From: Vibrio natriegens NBRC 15636 = ATCC 14048 = DSM 759
GTDB taxonomy: Bacteria; Pseudomonadota; Gammaproteobacteria; Enterobacterales; Vibrionaceae
Assembly: GCF_035621455.1 (NCBI RefSeq)
Contig: NZ_CP141823.1
Location: 682,001 to 746,000 of the forward strand
Length of the DNA: 64,000 bases
Direction of reading: 5' to 3'
Each line of letters begins with the position of its first letter. Position 1 is the stretch's first letter. A program made the translations under genes and the position numbers. Positions 17,132 to 26,070 of the stretch are shown here, in pieces. The notes under the pieces are model-generated. The model saw only the letters and a list, made by a program, of their open reading frames with translations, did not search any database and was not told the DNA's origin.

Positions 17132-17533
17132 CTAAAACTTTGGTCCCGCCTCAAACTGAGTCAGATTGTCGGTTATCTCTAACCACGGCGCTTTTGAGCC
17201 AACAAAAATGTGAAAGCTTGGCTTGTGTGAAGGCGCATCATCCAAAACGCCCAGACGAATGTTTACGATCCCGTTATTCTTTTTCGAATACAAACTCGAA
17301 CCACAATGACGGCAAAAGCACAGCTCGGTATTTTCACTCTTTTTATAGGCTTGAATGTTGTCTTGACCTTCCGTTATCAGCAGTTTATCCAGCGCAACGC
17401 CACCAGCCGAAGAATAGTCAGAGCCCGTAAACTTACGGCATTCAGAGCAATGGCAATTTCCCATGTATTTGAATTCATCCGCCACTTCTAATTTTACTTT
17501 GCCACACAAGCATGAGCCTTTAAGTAGTTTCAT
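17132..17533 (-). CDS. GFA-family (glutathione-dependent formaldehyde-activating fold) protein
   Basis: A 133-residue zinc protein with the family's cysteine pattern: GSCLCGKVKL, then GNCHCSECRKFTGS, then CFCRHCGSSLYS. These Cys pairs bind one or two zinc ions in the GFA/CENP-V fold. Members are usually annotated as formaldehyde-activating enzymes, but most are uncharacterised. The ATG at 17533 has AAGGGA nine bases upstream and is preferred to an upstream extension. No glutathione-formaldehyde pathway genes are nearby. Confidence 0.85.
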   Translation of the reverse strand: MKLLKGSCLCGKVKLEVADEFKYMGNCHCSECRKFTGSDYSSAGGVALDKLLITEGQDNIQAYKKSENTELCFCRHCGSSLYSKKNNGIVNIRLGVLDDAPSHKPSFHIFVGSKAPWLEITDNLTQFEAGPKF

Positions 17534-17670
17534 GAACGTCCCTTTCTTAGTCGTGAGTACATAAGCTTGATTTAGAGATAAACATGCCATTGGTATAAGA
17601 CAAATAAAAGAAGGGAAATGCAGGTTTTCAAAAATGAAATGAAAAGGTAATAAAAGCTTGCTGATATAAG

Positions 17671-17695
17671 AAAGCCAAGCAGTGAGCTTGGCTTT
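17671..17695 (-). terminator. Terminator after the DUF3012 gene
   Basis: AAAGCCAAGC and GCTTGGCTTT form a perfect ten-pair stem with a five-base loop just beyond the stop of the minus-strand gene at 17726. The T-tract is interrupted. Confidence 0.7.
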
Positions 17696-17725
17696 GGGAG
17701 ATAAACATTGAGCGTTTCAGCTCAA

Positions 17726-17989
17726 TTAGAAAATACAGTGTTTAGTGTAGCTAGACGCTTCATTCGCAGTCCAGTCGCCTTTTGGCTTCTCTTTCAGGTC
17801 CTTACACCACTGTTCACTGCCCACGCCATCTTGAAGGACGCAATGCTTAGCAAAATCCATGGCACTTTCTGTTGTCCACTCAGTTTTTGGTTTGTCTCGC
17901 ATGTCGTTACACCAACTCTCGGTGCCAACTTCGTCGCTACAAGCAGTTAAAGCCGCAGACGCCAACAGTAACATTACCAATTTTTTCAT
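17726..17989 (-). CDS. Small lipoprotein with two DUF3012 repeats
   Basis: The 87-residue product begins MKKLVMLLLASAALTAC, a lipoprotein signal with Cys17. The rest is two copies of one 30-residue unit: GTESWCNDMRDKPKTEW followed by AMDFAKHCV, and GSEQWCKDLKEKPKGDW followed by ASSYTKHCI. Each unit has two Cys, so each probably holds one disulfide. The unit is the DUF3012 domain, often single in marine gamma-proteobacteria. Function is unknown. It stands alone with its own terminator. Confidence 0.82.
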   Translation of the reverse strand: MKKLVMLLLASAALTACSDEVGTESWCNDMRDKPKTEWTTESAMDFAKHCVLQDGVGSEQWCKDLKEKPKGDWTANEASSYTKHCIF

Positions 17990-18178
17990 AAGATTTAGGT
18001 TCCAGTGTCAAAGAATGTTCTAGACAAGTAACGCCCAGATGAGGCAATCAAACATGACTGTCGAACACAACATCTTGAAGCGACTTTTGTATAAACTATA
18101 ACTAAATTATCAGTCTACGTGTTAAGACATCGACAATTTATCTAAAATCATTGGACTAGCGCACACATCGTCCTGCGA

Positions 18179-19198
18179 CTATAAACGCTTCGCTGTAGGC
18201 AAAGAAAATAGATTCGCCGATCCGGTACCGAAACACGCCAAACGTAATTCCAGTGCCATTTGTTCGAAATGTTCAACAACGTTTTGAGTACTTATTGTCG
18301 CGGCTTTCAGCACAGCCCCCGCCTGGCCAACCAAGTTGGCGCCCAAGTGGATCGCTTTGGCAGCTTCTAACCCGTTGTGAACACCGCCAGATGCGATTAA
18401 AGGTAACGCAGGGTACTGAGCGCGAATTTGTTCAAGACAGGTAGCCGTTGGTATTCCCCAGTCACGAAACAGCTCCGCTGCACGCTTCATACGGGCATTC
18501 TCCTGGCAAAAACCTTCGACCGCACTCCAGCTAGTGCCGCCAGCTCCCGCCACGTCAATGGCTTTAACACCTGCGTCGACCAGTTTTTCAGCCATAGAGC
18601 CGCTAATACCAAACCCGACTTCCTTGACGATGATCGGAACATCCACTCGTGATTCCAGTTTTTCAATCGCATGAATCACACCAATCCAGTTGTGATCACC
18701 ATTTGCCTGAAAAGCTTCTTGCATCGGGTTCACATGCACGATCAGAGCATCGGCTTGAATGGCGTCTACGGCTCGTTGAGCATTGTCCAAATTTTCTTTA
18801 TCACGCAGTTGAGCTGCACCTAAATTGGAATACAACGGCACACCTTTAGCCAGAGCCCGAATCGTTCGGCCTAAACCTGAGTTCAGACTCTGTTCCAGAC
18901 TAATGCGTTGAGAGCCGACTCCCATCGCAATACCTAATTCACTTGCCGCTTCAGCCAAACGGCAATTGATTGCTTCCGCGTCTTTGGCTCCACCTGTCAT
19001 CGAACTGATTAAAAATGGCAGAGCCAGTCTTCGACCTAAGAACTCGGTAGACAGGTCGATGGCGTTAAAGTCACATTCTGGCAGCGCACAGTGCTCAAAT
19101 TCGACAGACTCGAAGCCCGCCGTTTTATGCTTCATGCTCATGTCATGATGTAAAACAGCGTCTAGGTGTAAATCTTTTCGATTAGTTTGCGGAGCCAT
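18179..19198 (-). CDS. fni: Type 2 isopentenyl-diphosphate delta-isomerase
   Basis: Fni interconverts IPP and DMAPP using FMN and NADPH. The 339-residue TIM-barrel protein has RKDLHLDAVLHHD at the N-terminus, LPFLISSMTGGAKDAEAIN, GIAMGVGSQR, LIVHVNPMQEAFQ (with the conserved His-Asn and Gln), IIVKEVGFGIS, AIDVAGAGGTSW and LIASGGVHNGLEAAKAIHLGA. All are FMN or substrate-binding landmarks of the family. Length is normal. Bacteria using the MEP pathway make both isomers from IspH, so this enzyme is a balancing or accessory function here. No mevalonate genes are next to it. Confidence 0.94.
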   Translation of the reverse strand: MAPQTNRKDLHLDAVLHHDMSMKHKTAGFESVEFEHCALPECDFNAIDLSTEFLGRRLALPFLISSMTGGAKDAEAINCRLAEAASELGIAMGVGSQRISLEQSLNSGLGRTIRALAKGVPLYSNLGAAQLRDKENLDNAQRAVDAIQADALIVHVNPMQEAFQANGDHNWIGVIHAIEKLESRVDVPIIVKEVGFGISGSMAEKLVDAGVKAIDVAGAGGTSWSAVEGFCQENARMKRAAELFRDWGIPTATCLEQIRAQYPALPLIASGGVHNGLEAAKAIHLGANLVGQAGAVLKAATISTQNVVEHFEQMALELRLACFGTGSANLFSLPTAKRL

Positions 19199-19408
19199 AA
19201 TGTCACCCTAAAGTAAAACAGTCGCGCAGTATTGCGATCCTTGTCAGTAACGTCAATGCGAAATTTCTGAAATATCCGCCGTACTTCCTTTAAACCTGCC
19301 AAGACCATTGATTTACTTTGCTTTTTACCTCACAAGTTTAACGCATGTGAGGCTAGCAGCTTTTATAAGCTTGGATAACAAATCGGCAAGATGCCAACTC
19401 AATAGATT

Positions 19409-21217
19409 CTATAACGGCTGTTGATTGCTTTCAGGCATAATCAAAGACACCACCGTGCTGGTCGTGTTTGGTGCAAACTGTTCGGGATCGTCACAGAAGT
19501 GAATTTTGCCCTTTTCTTCCACATAAAACAGTGGAGTGAGCAAATTGCTATTGTGATGCGCCAAATAATCCTGATAGGTGAAACTGTCACTGAGCTTAGT
19601 ATGTTTTATTTCCGCTCCACGGCTCAATAAACTCGCCAGTTGGCTGTAACTGACATTACCGCCCATCAGCAGCCTGCCATGATATTCCTGAGCGACGGTG
19701 TGCTTTTCACTGCCATTACCGTTTGTTTTGGTTTTTTGCAGACAATGCACTTTATCTTCGCCGAACTCATCGACAAACTGCATACAAGCCATAATGTTGA
19801 AATGTTGATCCGGCGTCAGGGCGACAACCTGACCAATACCAATTAAATTGAGGTTATCGTCTGCGTGGCTGGATATCGGGTTCCCATAGTAATAATCCAG
19901 ACCGAGCATGCGAACTTGACTGATGTATTCCCAGTTTGAGTCCGTCATGAGAACACGTCTGTCATAACGCGCTAATGCCTGACCTATTTCTCTGGCAACT
20001 CGGTTCGCACCAATCAATAAGAAACCTCTCGGCGCAGGCTCTGCGACCCCTAAGGCAACCGCGACAGGGCGAGCCGTCGCACTTTGTAGCACAACGGTTC
20101 CAATAATTACCATGAAGGTCATTGGTACAAGCAGGCTAGCACCACTGACACCGTATTCGATTAGCTTAATAGCAAAAAGAGACGAAATAGAGGCCGCAAC
20201 AATACCACGCGGTGCAACCCATGACAGAAACAGTTTTTCCTTGAGACCTAAATTACTGCGTATCGTAGCGAGGAATATTGATAACGGACGCGAGACCAAC
20301 TGCATGAAGACAAATAGCATCAAGGCGCCAGATCCCAGAGCAGTAAAGTCATCCAAGCTTATGCGAGCGGCTAAAAAGATAAACAAGCCGGTAATAAGCA
20401 AAATGGTCAAGTGCTCTTTGAAGTGCAATATCTGCTGAATGTTGATCTCTTTTGCATTGGCGAGCCACATCCCCATAACGGTGACAGTAAGCAGCCCTGC
20501 TTCAGATTCTAAATGATTGGAAACCGAGAAGACGCCAAGTACCACCATCAACACGGCAAACGGCTGTAAATATTCTGGTAACCATGCCCGACGCAACGCT
20601 GCTGACACCGCCGCGCCAGATGCAACGCCAAGAATGACACCAACGGCGATGATCTTGGCAAAGACTTCGGCGCTATTGACCGCGCTGTGTGACACGATAA
20701 ACTCGTAAACCATGACCACAAATAGCGCACCAAGCGGATCAATCAGAATCCCTTCCCAACGCAGAATATTAGCCAGAGTGCTGTTTGGTCTCACAGTTCT
20801 TAGCAGCGGGACAATCACGGTAGGCCCCGTTACGACGGTCAAGCTGCCAAACAACATTGCCAGCTCCCATGAAAAACCCAAGAAATAATGTGTCGCCACA
20901 CTCGTCACGGCCCAAGAGATAATCGCGCCAAAAGAGACAATACTCCACACTGAGCCACTCACTCCGCGAATCTCTTTAAAATTTAGCGTTAGGCTTCCTT
21001 CAAACAGAATAACGGCCACTGCCAGCGAGACCAACGGAAAGAGTAAGTTTCCTAATATTTCATCCGGTTTCAGCCACTGCATTAATGGCCCGACAACAAG
21101 GCCAGCCAACAGCAAAAACAGTATCGCTGGCAAACGAAGTCGCCAAGCTAACCACTGACACCCTAAACCAATCACCCCAACCGCTGATAGCACCAGCGCT
21201 TCATTACCAACTTGCAT
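19409..21217 (-). CDS. NhaP-type Na+(K+)/H+ antiporter with C-terminal nucleotide-binding domain
   Basis: A 602-residue CPA1-type antiporter. Residues 1-390 form about 12 membrane segments with RLPAILFLLLAGLVVGP, LAVAVILFEGSLTL, TVVTGPTVIVPLLR and RGIVAASISSLFA, family landmarks. Residues 400-500 look like a TrkA-N/RCK Rossmann domain (GFLLIGANRVAREIGQAL), so transport may be gated by a nucleotide. It would exchange Na+ or K+ for protons in the inner membrane, fitting a marine host. It is divergent from the DUF2339 gene across 366 bp. Confidence 0.88.
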   Translation of the reverse strand: MQVGNEALVLSAVGVIGLGCQWLAWRLRLPAILFLLLAGLVVGPLMQWLKPDEILGNLLFPLVSLAVAVILFEGSLTLNFKEIRGVSGSVWSIVSFGAIISWAVTSVATHYFLGFSWELAMLFGSLTVVTGPTVIVPLLRTVRPNSTLANILRWEGILIDPLGALFVVMVYEFIVSHSAVNSAEVFAKIIAVGVILGVASGAAVSAALRRAWLPEYLQPFAVLMVVLGVFSVSNHLESEAGLLTVTVMGMWLANAKEINIQQILHFKEHLTILLITGLFIFLAARISLDDFTALGSGALMLFVFMQLVSRPLSIFLATIRSNLGLKEKLFLSWVAPRGIVAASISSLFAIKLIEYGVSGASLLVPMTFMVIIGTVVLQSATARPVAVALGVAEPAPRGFLLIGANRVAREIGQALARYDRRVLMTDSNWEYISQVRMLGLDYYYGNPISSHADDNLNLIGIGQVVALTPDQHFNIMACMQFVDEFGEDKVHCLQKTKTNGNGSEKHTVAQEYHGRLLMGGNVSYSQLASLLSRGAEIKHTKLSDSFTYQDYLAHHNSNLLTPLFYVEEKGKIHFCDDPEQFAPNTTSTVVSLIMPESNQQPL

Positions 21218-21583
21218 CTATGTCACCTATTCTTATCGTTGTTTTAGCGTAAACACGCAAGAGACAATCTTATTGCTTGAAATTACTAATATAGTTGAGT
21301 TCACGTTTACTCCACCGTTCAACGCACGAAAAATTACCAAAAAGAGAAACATAAGCCCCAAATCATCGCGCAAGTCTAAGAATTTACTGCATTTCCCGTT
21401 AAGGAGACTTACCGACTCACATTCGACATGTAGAATGTTCTTTTAGCGTTTCTAAAAATTTTAGGCGGAACCTAGCATCCCAACGCTCACAGGTATAGAC
21501 CGTGAACTAAGCTTTAACTTGGGTGCTCAAAGTTAAGAATCCTCATGAGGCCGTTGAAAAGACCAGGATAGGGAGAAAAGCAC
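21218..21583. other. Divergent promoter region, antiporter / DUF2339 gene
   Basis: No gene is seen in this 366-bp gap. It includes a small palindrome CTAAAA-A-TTTTAG at 21452-21464 and the AGGGAG ribosome binding site of the downstream gene. No other clear structure is visible. Confidence 0.5.
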
Positions 21584-24271
21584 TTGTTGACTTTATTCGC
21601 GGTGATTATGGCGTTTTTCGCCTTGCTAATTACATTGAAAGCAGTAAAACGAATTTCAAATCTGGAAGACGAGATAACGCAGCTCCGCAAAGAGCTGTCG
21701 GATTTCCGCTCACGATGGTTAGATCAACAAAGCCAACCAGAAACAAGTGAATCGTCTTCCGCTCCTGCTTCTGAACCCACTACTGCGACTTCAAGCCAAA
21801 CGAATGTTCACGACGCAGGTCCTTCGCAACCTAAAGCAGAGCCTGATGATGCTCTAGAGTCACCAACCGTGCCGTTCTTCGCGCAGCAGACTGCTCAGGA
21901 AGATATTCAGATTGCGGGCTTCGCCGAGAACGACAACAGTCATTGGGAAAACAAAACCGAAAAGTTACTCTCCAGCCTCCAAGAAAACTGGCTCGTCTGG
22001 GTGGGAGCGTTGGCGATGCTTATTGGTGGCGGCTACTTGGTGCAAGTGATTGGCAGCCATATTGAGTTTTCACCCTTCGTACGTGTCGCTTTTGCCTTTA
22101 CCTTATCTTTTGCCATGATCGCTGCGGGCGAGTGGTTTCACCGAAAAGAACAGCGCGATCCAGAACGAGCACAACGAGCCCAAGGGTTCACTTATGTTCC
22201 AGCCGCCATTACCGGAACTGGCCTGACCGGCGTTTACTGTACGGTTATTTTTGCGTTTGTTGTCTACCAGATGCTGACACCAAGCATCTCATTGCTGATC
22301 TTAGCTGTCGCCGCATTTTCCAGCCTCGCTTTGTCATTAAGGCAGGGGCCATTAATGGCCGTGTTGGGATTAATCGGCGGCTACACTGCGCCCTTATGGA
22401 TAAGCGGCGCTGAACCTGATTATTTCCTGTTGGCGGGTTACATCAGCGCAATATCCATTGCGGCCACTTTGCTTATGCAGAAGGTACGCAGGGCTTGGAT
22501 CTCACCGAGTAGTACCATACCGCATGCGCTTTGGATGCTCATTCTGATAGAAAGTATTCCGACAGAGAGTTTATTCTCCTGGTCTTATATTTACTTGTCG
22601 CTCACGTTGTATCTGGTTTATGCCTTGCCAAGATTAGGGTGGACACTCAACCCTCGTTATCGCCATTGCCAGAATAAATGGACAAACCCTCCTGTCATCA
22701 CGTCTCTTGCAATCGTATTGCTGACCTTTTCTGCAATAACAAGAATGCCCGAACTTAACGTCTTTCAAATGGCGTATTGCTATATTTTACTTGTTGCAGC
22801 TATCTGGCTACCCGCGTTACGTAAGGGTTGGTCAACGCGAGTTTTCCTGCCTTCGGTTCTGGTATCAGCAACCGCTATATTGGTTGTTTCGGTCGCATTT
22901 GACACGCTCTACATGTCACAGAGTGAGAGCAGTATTCTGCTCGCATTAGCATTGAGTATCGTGTTTATTGCGCTAAGGAACTATATACAAGGGCTCAATG
23001 ATCGCTCTTCCATACCCAGTGTCTTGTTGCTCGCCCTTGCACCTTCAATGACGCTAATCGTTCTGTTTTATGCACACGAGTTTATGTACAGCTATGCCTG
23101 GTATTGGACGTTCTTTACGGCTTTAGTTGCAGTCTGCTACGTTTATTTGGGCATGCGTTTAACACGACTCGCCTACGAATGTTCCGCAGTCGTTCATGCT
23201 ATCGTTGCTGGCTGTTCCTTTGTTTGGCTTAGCGATACGTGGCTAACTACTGCGATTTCGGCACAAGTGGCTGTGATGGCATTACAAATACAAGCAGGTT
23301 ATTTTCGCCCTGCCAGTTGGGCAGTCAAAATAATGATGGGTGCTTTGGTTGTTCGCCTGACGCTTCTGCCATTTATTCCTCAGTGGCAGCCAGTTGAAAC
23401 AGGGCACTGGGCGTGGGTACTACTCAGTTATCTACCTGCACTCGTTATTCTTGCGTATGCTCGATCCGTGCTAACCAGAGCAGACGTTGATCTCGCCAAT
23501 TGGTTTGAAGGTGCATTTCTGCACGTCTTTTTAATCGCATTGTTCACACAAACAAACTACTGGTTAACGGGACAATATGGCTACCTTGGACACATCGACT
23601 TTACCAGTGCCATTGTCTTCGCGAACCAGGCTTTAGTCATGGGCTTCGTATACAGTTACCGCAGCCAGTTCGCACAGCAACTCACTTACGTCTACCAAGC
23701 ATACAGTTACTTGCTTTGGAGCATATTTGCTTTAATGACTTTATTACTCAATACGATTGAATCGCCATTAAACGTTGATAACGTATCCGCTCAAGCCATT
23801 CCTCTTTTCAATATGTTGAGTTTAGGCTGGCTGCTACCGGCATGTATTCTAACTGCTGCGGTATTTAGGAAGTGGAACACATTACGAATTCACCGTCATG
23901 TTATCTCAGGAATCGGGTTTACACTTGCAGCTATCTGGCTGGGTATGTCTATCCGACAGTTCTGGCAAACAAATTCTATGACTTTATATCAATCGACCAG
24001 CATGGCCGAGCTATTCAGTTATTCGGTCGCAGGATTGCTTGTTGGAGGATTACTAACATGGGCTGGTGTGATTCGAAAATCAATGAACATGCAACGTATT
24101 GGTCTCATCATCCTGGCTTGCGTTGCGTTAAAAGTGTTCCTGTGGGATGTACGTTCTCTGGATGGCTTCTGGCGTGCTATTAGCTTCCTGGGCTTGGGCG
24201 CATCTTTAATTACGCTTGGGTGGTTGTTCCAGAAATTTCACCGTTCCGTCTCGGAACCTTCCAAAACTTGA
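21584..24271 (+). CDS. DUF2339 multi-spanning membrane protein
   Basis: An 895-residue protein with a short N-terminal helix, a coiled coil (RISNLEDEITQLRKELSDF), a Ser/Thr/Pro-rich acidic linker to about residue 115, and then more than 20 hydrophobic segments to the end. This layout and WVGALAMLIGGGYLVQ, near residue 140, are typical of DUF2339. The translation start is a TTG (21584 or 21587) after AGGGAG; no ATG near the N-terminus has as good a site, although ATG 21608 is possible. Function of the family is unknown; a role in envelope homeostasis is only a guess. A strong terminator follows directly. Confidence 0.83.
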   Translation: MLTLFAVIMAFFALLITLKAVKRISNLEDEITQLRKELSDFRSRWLDQQSQPETSESSSAPASEPTTATSSQTNVHDAGPSQPKAEPDDALESPTVPFFAQQTAQEDIQIAGFAENDNSHWENKTEKLLSSLQENWLVWVGALAMLIGGGYLVQVIGSHIEFSPFVRVAFAFTLSFAMIAAGEWFHRKEQRDPERAQRAQGFTYVPAAITGTGLTGVYCTVIFAFVVYQMLTPSISLLILAVAAFSSLALSLRQGPLMAVLGLIGGYTAPLWISGAEPDYFLLAGYISAISIAATLLMQKVRRAWISPSSTIPHALWMLILIESIPTESLFSWSYIYLSLTLYLVYALPRLGWTLNPRYRHCQNKWTNPPVITSLAIVLLTFSAITRMPELNVFQMAYCYILLVAAIWLPALRKGWSTRVFLPSVLVSATAILVVSVAFDTLYMSQSESSILLALALSIVFIALRNYIQGLNDRSSIPSVLLLALAPSMTLIVLFYAHEFMYSYAWYWTFFTALVAVCYVYLGMRLTRLAYECSAVVHAIVAGCSFVWLSDTWLTTAISAQVAVMALQIQAGYFRPASWAVKIMMGALVVRLTLLPFIPQWQPVETGHWAWVLLSYLPALVILAYARSVLTRADVDLANWFEGAFLHVFLIALFTQTNYWLTGQYGYLGHIDFTSAIVFANQALVMGFVYSYRSQFAQQLTYVYQAYSYLLWSIFALMTLLLNTIESPLNVDNVSAQAIPLFNMLSLGWLLPACILTAAVFRKWNTLRIHRHVISGIGFTLAAIWLGMSIRQFWQTNSMTLYQSTSMAELFSYSVAGLLVGGLLTWAGVIRKSMNMQRIGLIILACVALKVFLWDVRSLDGFWRAISFLGLGASLITLGWLFQKFHRSVSEPSKT

Positions 24272-24280
24272 TTCAAATCC

Positions 24281-24325
24281 GAGATTCCCGACGTGCTAAA
24301 AGCAAGCCGTCCGGAATCTCTTTTT
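24281..24325 (+). terminator. Terminator after the DUF2339 gene
   Basis: GAGATTCC-C-GACG and CGTC-C-GGAATCTC pair over 12 of 13 positions around a long loop and are followed by TTTTTG. Confidence 0.8.
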
Positions 24326-24406
24326 GTATTTTTCCAAGAGACATATCAACGTTCTCAGCGATTAAACGACTTAAGCCGACTTACTTCATGGACTAACCGG
24401 AACTAA

Positions 24407-24598
24407 AAATTACGCCCTGAGAAATGTCAGGGAAAAGTTAAAATTATAAAACCTAGGCAGTCTAAATTAATAACTCGTGATCTTGATGCAAGCGTGTTTA
24501 CCAAAGTTAAGGTATTGTATCTCAAAGATAAGAAAGAGCAGTGGTTTACTGATAGTTACCCAAATTACAACTGTAATTGGATGGATATACTTCTCATC
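24407..24598 (+). pseudogene. Possible coding remnant, transposase-like (IS4 type suspected)
   Basis: Between 24407 and the TAA at about 24598 one plus-strand frame is open for 63 codons without any plausible start. Its product has protein-like composition: landmarks are GKVKIIKPRQSK, FTKVKVLYLKDKKEQWF and a frame that ends NCNWMDILLISD. The stretch VKVLYLKDKKEQWF looks like the beta-strand segment ahead of the last catalytic residue in IS4-type DDE transposases (pattern VxYLKxKxExW). I read it as an internal piece of a dead transposase gene. It could also be chance; no terminal inverted repeats or target duplication were found. Confidence 0.35.
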
Positions 24599-24607
24599 AG
24601 TGATTAA

Positions 24608-24658
24608 AAAAAGCCGTTAGACTAAATAACCATTTACACATCAAATATAAAACGGCTA
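24608..24658. repeat. Inverted repeat AGCCGTT / AACGGCT with long loop
   Basis: AGCCGTT near 24612 and AACGGCT near 24651 are inverted copies about 33 bases apart. On the minus strand the second arm is followed by a run of T residues. It may be a minus-strand terminator or part of the remnant next to it. Confidence 0.35.
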
Positions 24659-24747
24659 TTGTTCTATTACCGCGGTAACAAGTTCTAACGCGATAACAGA
24701 TTCGAACATCGAGATGACGCTTCGCTTGCGCGTCTGGAATAGGTCCG

Positions 24748-24777
24748 AGTTCCGGGGGGGAGCTCGGACTTTTTTAT
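24748..24777 (+). terminator. Orphan plus-strand terminator in a gene-free stretch
   Basis: GTCCGAG and CTCGGAC, with an inner TCC/GGA, enclose a G-run and are followed by TTTTTTATT. No gene precedes it within 450 bp on this strand except the remnant, so it may end a small RNA or a decayed gene. Confidence 0.6.
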
Positions 24778-24831
24778 TGGGCTAACGTTATAAAGTCGCA
24801 CCGACATTGCGCTGCGCAAGCGTATGGATAG

Positions 24832-25350
24832 TTAAAGCAGCTCTTTGGCGATCAGTTGCAGTAAAAAGGTTTCCCTCTCAATACTCATGCCCTTTTTCGG
24901 GCTCTCAGCCATCGTTTGCTCGTTGTGTGCAATCGCCTCATGGATGTTCATCCACACAGGACGCATACCGTTCTTGACCTCGTAATCCTCATAAGCCGTC
25001 TCGCCTAACTCACGATCAATTTTGCAGGTATAGCAGTAAGAGATCATATGCATCACATCGGCGTCATCTTTGTACCAAGGTCGAAACTCTTCAAAAAGAC
25101 CAAATGGCTTAATGCTGTGTATGTTATTTGCCCCAGTTTCTTCCTCTAACTCTCGAACCAATCCGGCAATGATATCTTCACCATCATCAATTCCACCACC
25201 AGGTAACGTGTAATCATGGTAGCGCTCCGTGTAGAGCAGTAATACATTCTCACCATCAAGCACGATTGCCCGTGCAGCATTACGCTTAAAAATGATTTTA
25301 TCGTCGAGATGATCAATATCTGGATGAACCGTTGATTTTAAGTGTCTCAT
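24832..25350 (-). CDS. Nudix hydrolase
   Basis: A 172-residue Nudix enzyme. The Nudix box is complete: GGIDDGEDIIAGLVRELEEE followed by TGA, with the REUXEEXG metal ligands. Such enzymes hydrolyse a nucleoside diphosphate linked to another group; the substrate here is unknown. I prefer ATG 25350 (MRHLKST); an ATG at 25383 would add 11 residues. It is monocistronic and close to the gene-poor stretch upstream of it. Confidence 0.85.
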   Translation of the reverse strand: MRHLKSTVHPDIDHLDDKIIFKRNAARAIVLDGENVLLLYTERYHDYTLPGGGIDDGEDIIAGLVRELEEETGANNIHSIKPFGLFEEFRPWYKDDADVMHMISYCYTCKIDRELGETAYEDYEVKNGMRPVWMNIHEAIAHNEQTMAESPKKGMSIERETFLLQLIAKELL

Positions 25351-25596
25351 TGAGGATTCCGTAGTGAATGCTTTTGCGCGCATACTACCTAAATTGTCTT
25401 ACTTTCCCAAGTTACAATTCCGAGCGTCTATCTGACTCTAATTTAAAGTTCCTCATAACCTAGGGAAGTAGATCAAGATCTTATTTGAATCTCTCAACCT
25501 GCCTCGCCTTCATACTTTTAACATCGTTAGGACATGAACTGACGAAAGTTGCCTATAATCAATACAATACTCGTCCATCCCATGCGGAGATCAATA

Positions 25597-25857
25597 ATGA
25601 ATAAGACAAGTTTACTAATAACTATGGCAGTAGCTGCTGGGCTCTCTGGTTGTTCCACTTACGATAACGCAACACGCTCGACTGAATACACATCCGTAGC
25701 AAATCCGGCATCTGTATATTGTGTTCAACAAGGTGGAGAACTGGACACCGTTACAGAGAACGGTGAACGTGTAACCTATTGTGTCTTTTCAGATGATGAA
25801 CGCGCTGAACAATGGGAATATTATCGGGAAAATCATCAAGAGGGTGAGGACTACTAA
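25597..25857 (+). CDS. DUF333 lipoprotein
   Basis: The 86-residue protein begins MNKTSLLITMAVAAGLSGC, a lipoprotein signal with Cys19. The DUF333 domain follows: NPASVYCVQQGGELDTV, then YCVFSDDERAEQWEY with a conserved second Cys. DUF333 proteins are small and hemolysin-like in old annotations, but their function is not known. GGAGA precedes the ATG at 25597. A strong terminator follows at 25894. Confidence 0.85.
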   Translation: MNKTSLLITMAVAAGLSGCSTYDNATRSTEYTSVANPASVYCVQQGGELDTVTENGERVTYCVFSDDERAEQWEYYRENHQEGEDY

Positions 25858-25893
25858 CCTTCAACGAGTTTATCGTAAACGAAATTCAGTAAT

Positions 25894-25917
25894 AAGGAGC
25901 CACATGGCTCCTTTTTT
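25894..25917 (+). terminator. Terminator after DUF333 lipoprotein gene
   Basis: AAGGAGCC and GGCTCCTT form an eight-pair stem with a four-base ACAT loop, followed by TTTTATT. Confidence 0.85.
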
Positions 25918-26070
25918 ATTTGTGCTACTGAAACTAGTTTGTCCATTTTGTACGGACCCTCTGACATTCCTGACAATCTCATGACATAACTTTCCAACCG
26001 GACAATAAAATTCGAGACAAATATCACATAAATTCACGGTTTTTCCACATTTCTGGAGTGGGTGGTCAAA

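Noticed and set aside
24505..24619. Short alternative frame starting ATG around 24487 inside the gene-poor stretch
   Set aside because: Composition is unlike protein (many Ser/Ile with no hydrophobic pattern), no ribosome binding site, and it overlaps the better transposase-like frame.
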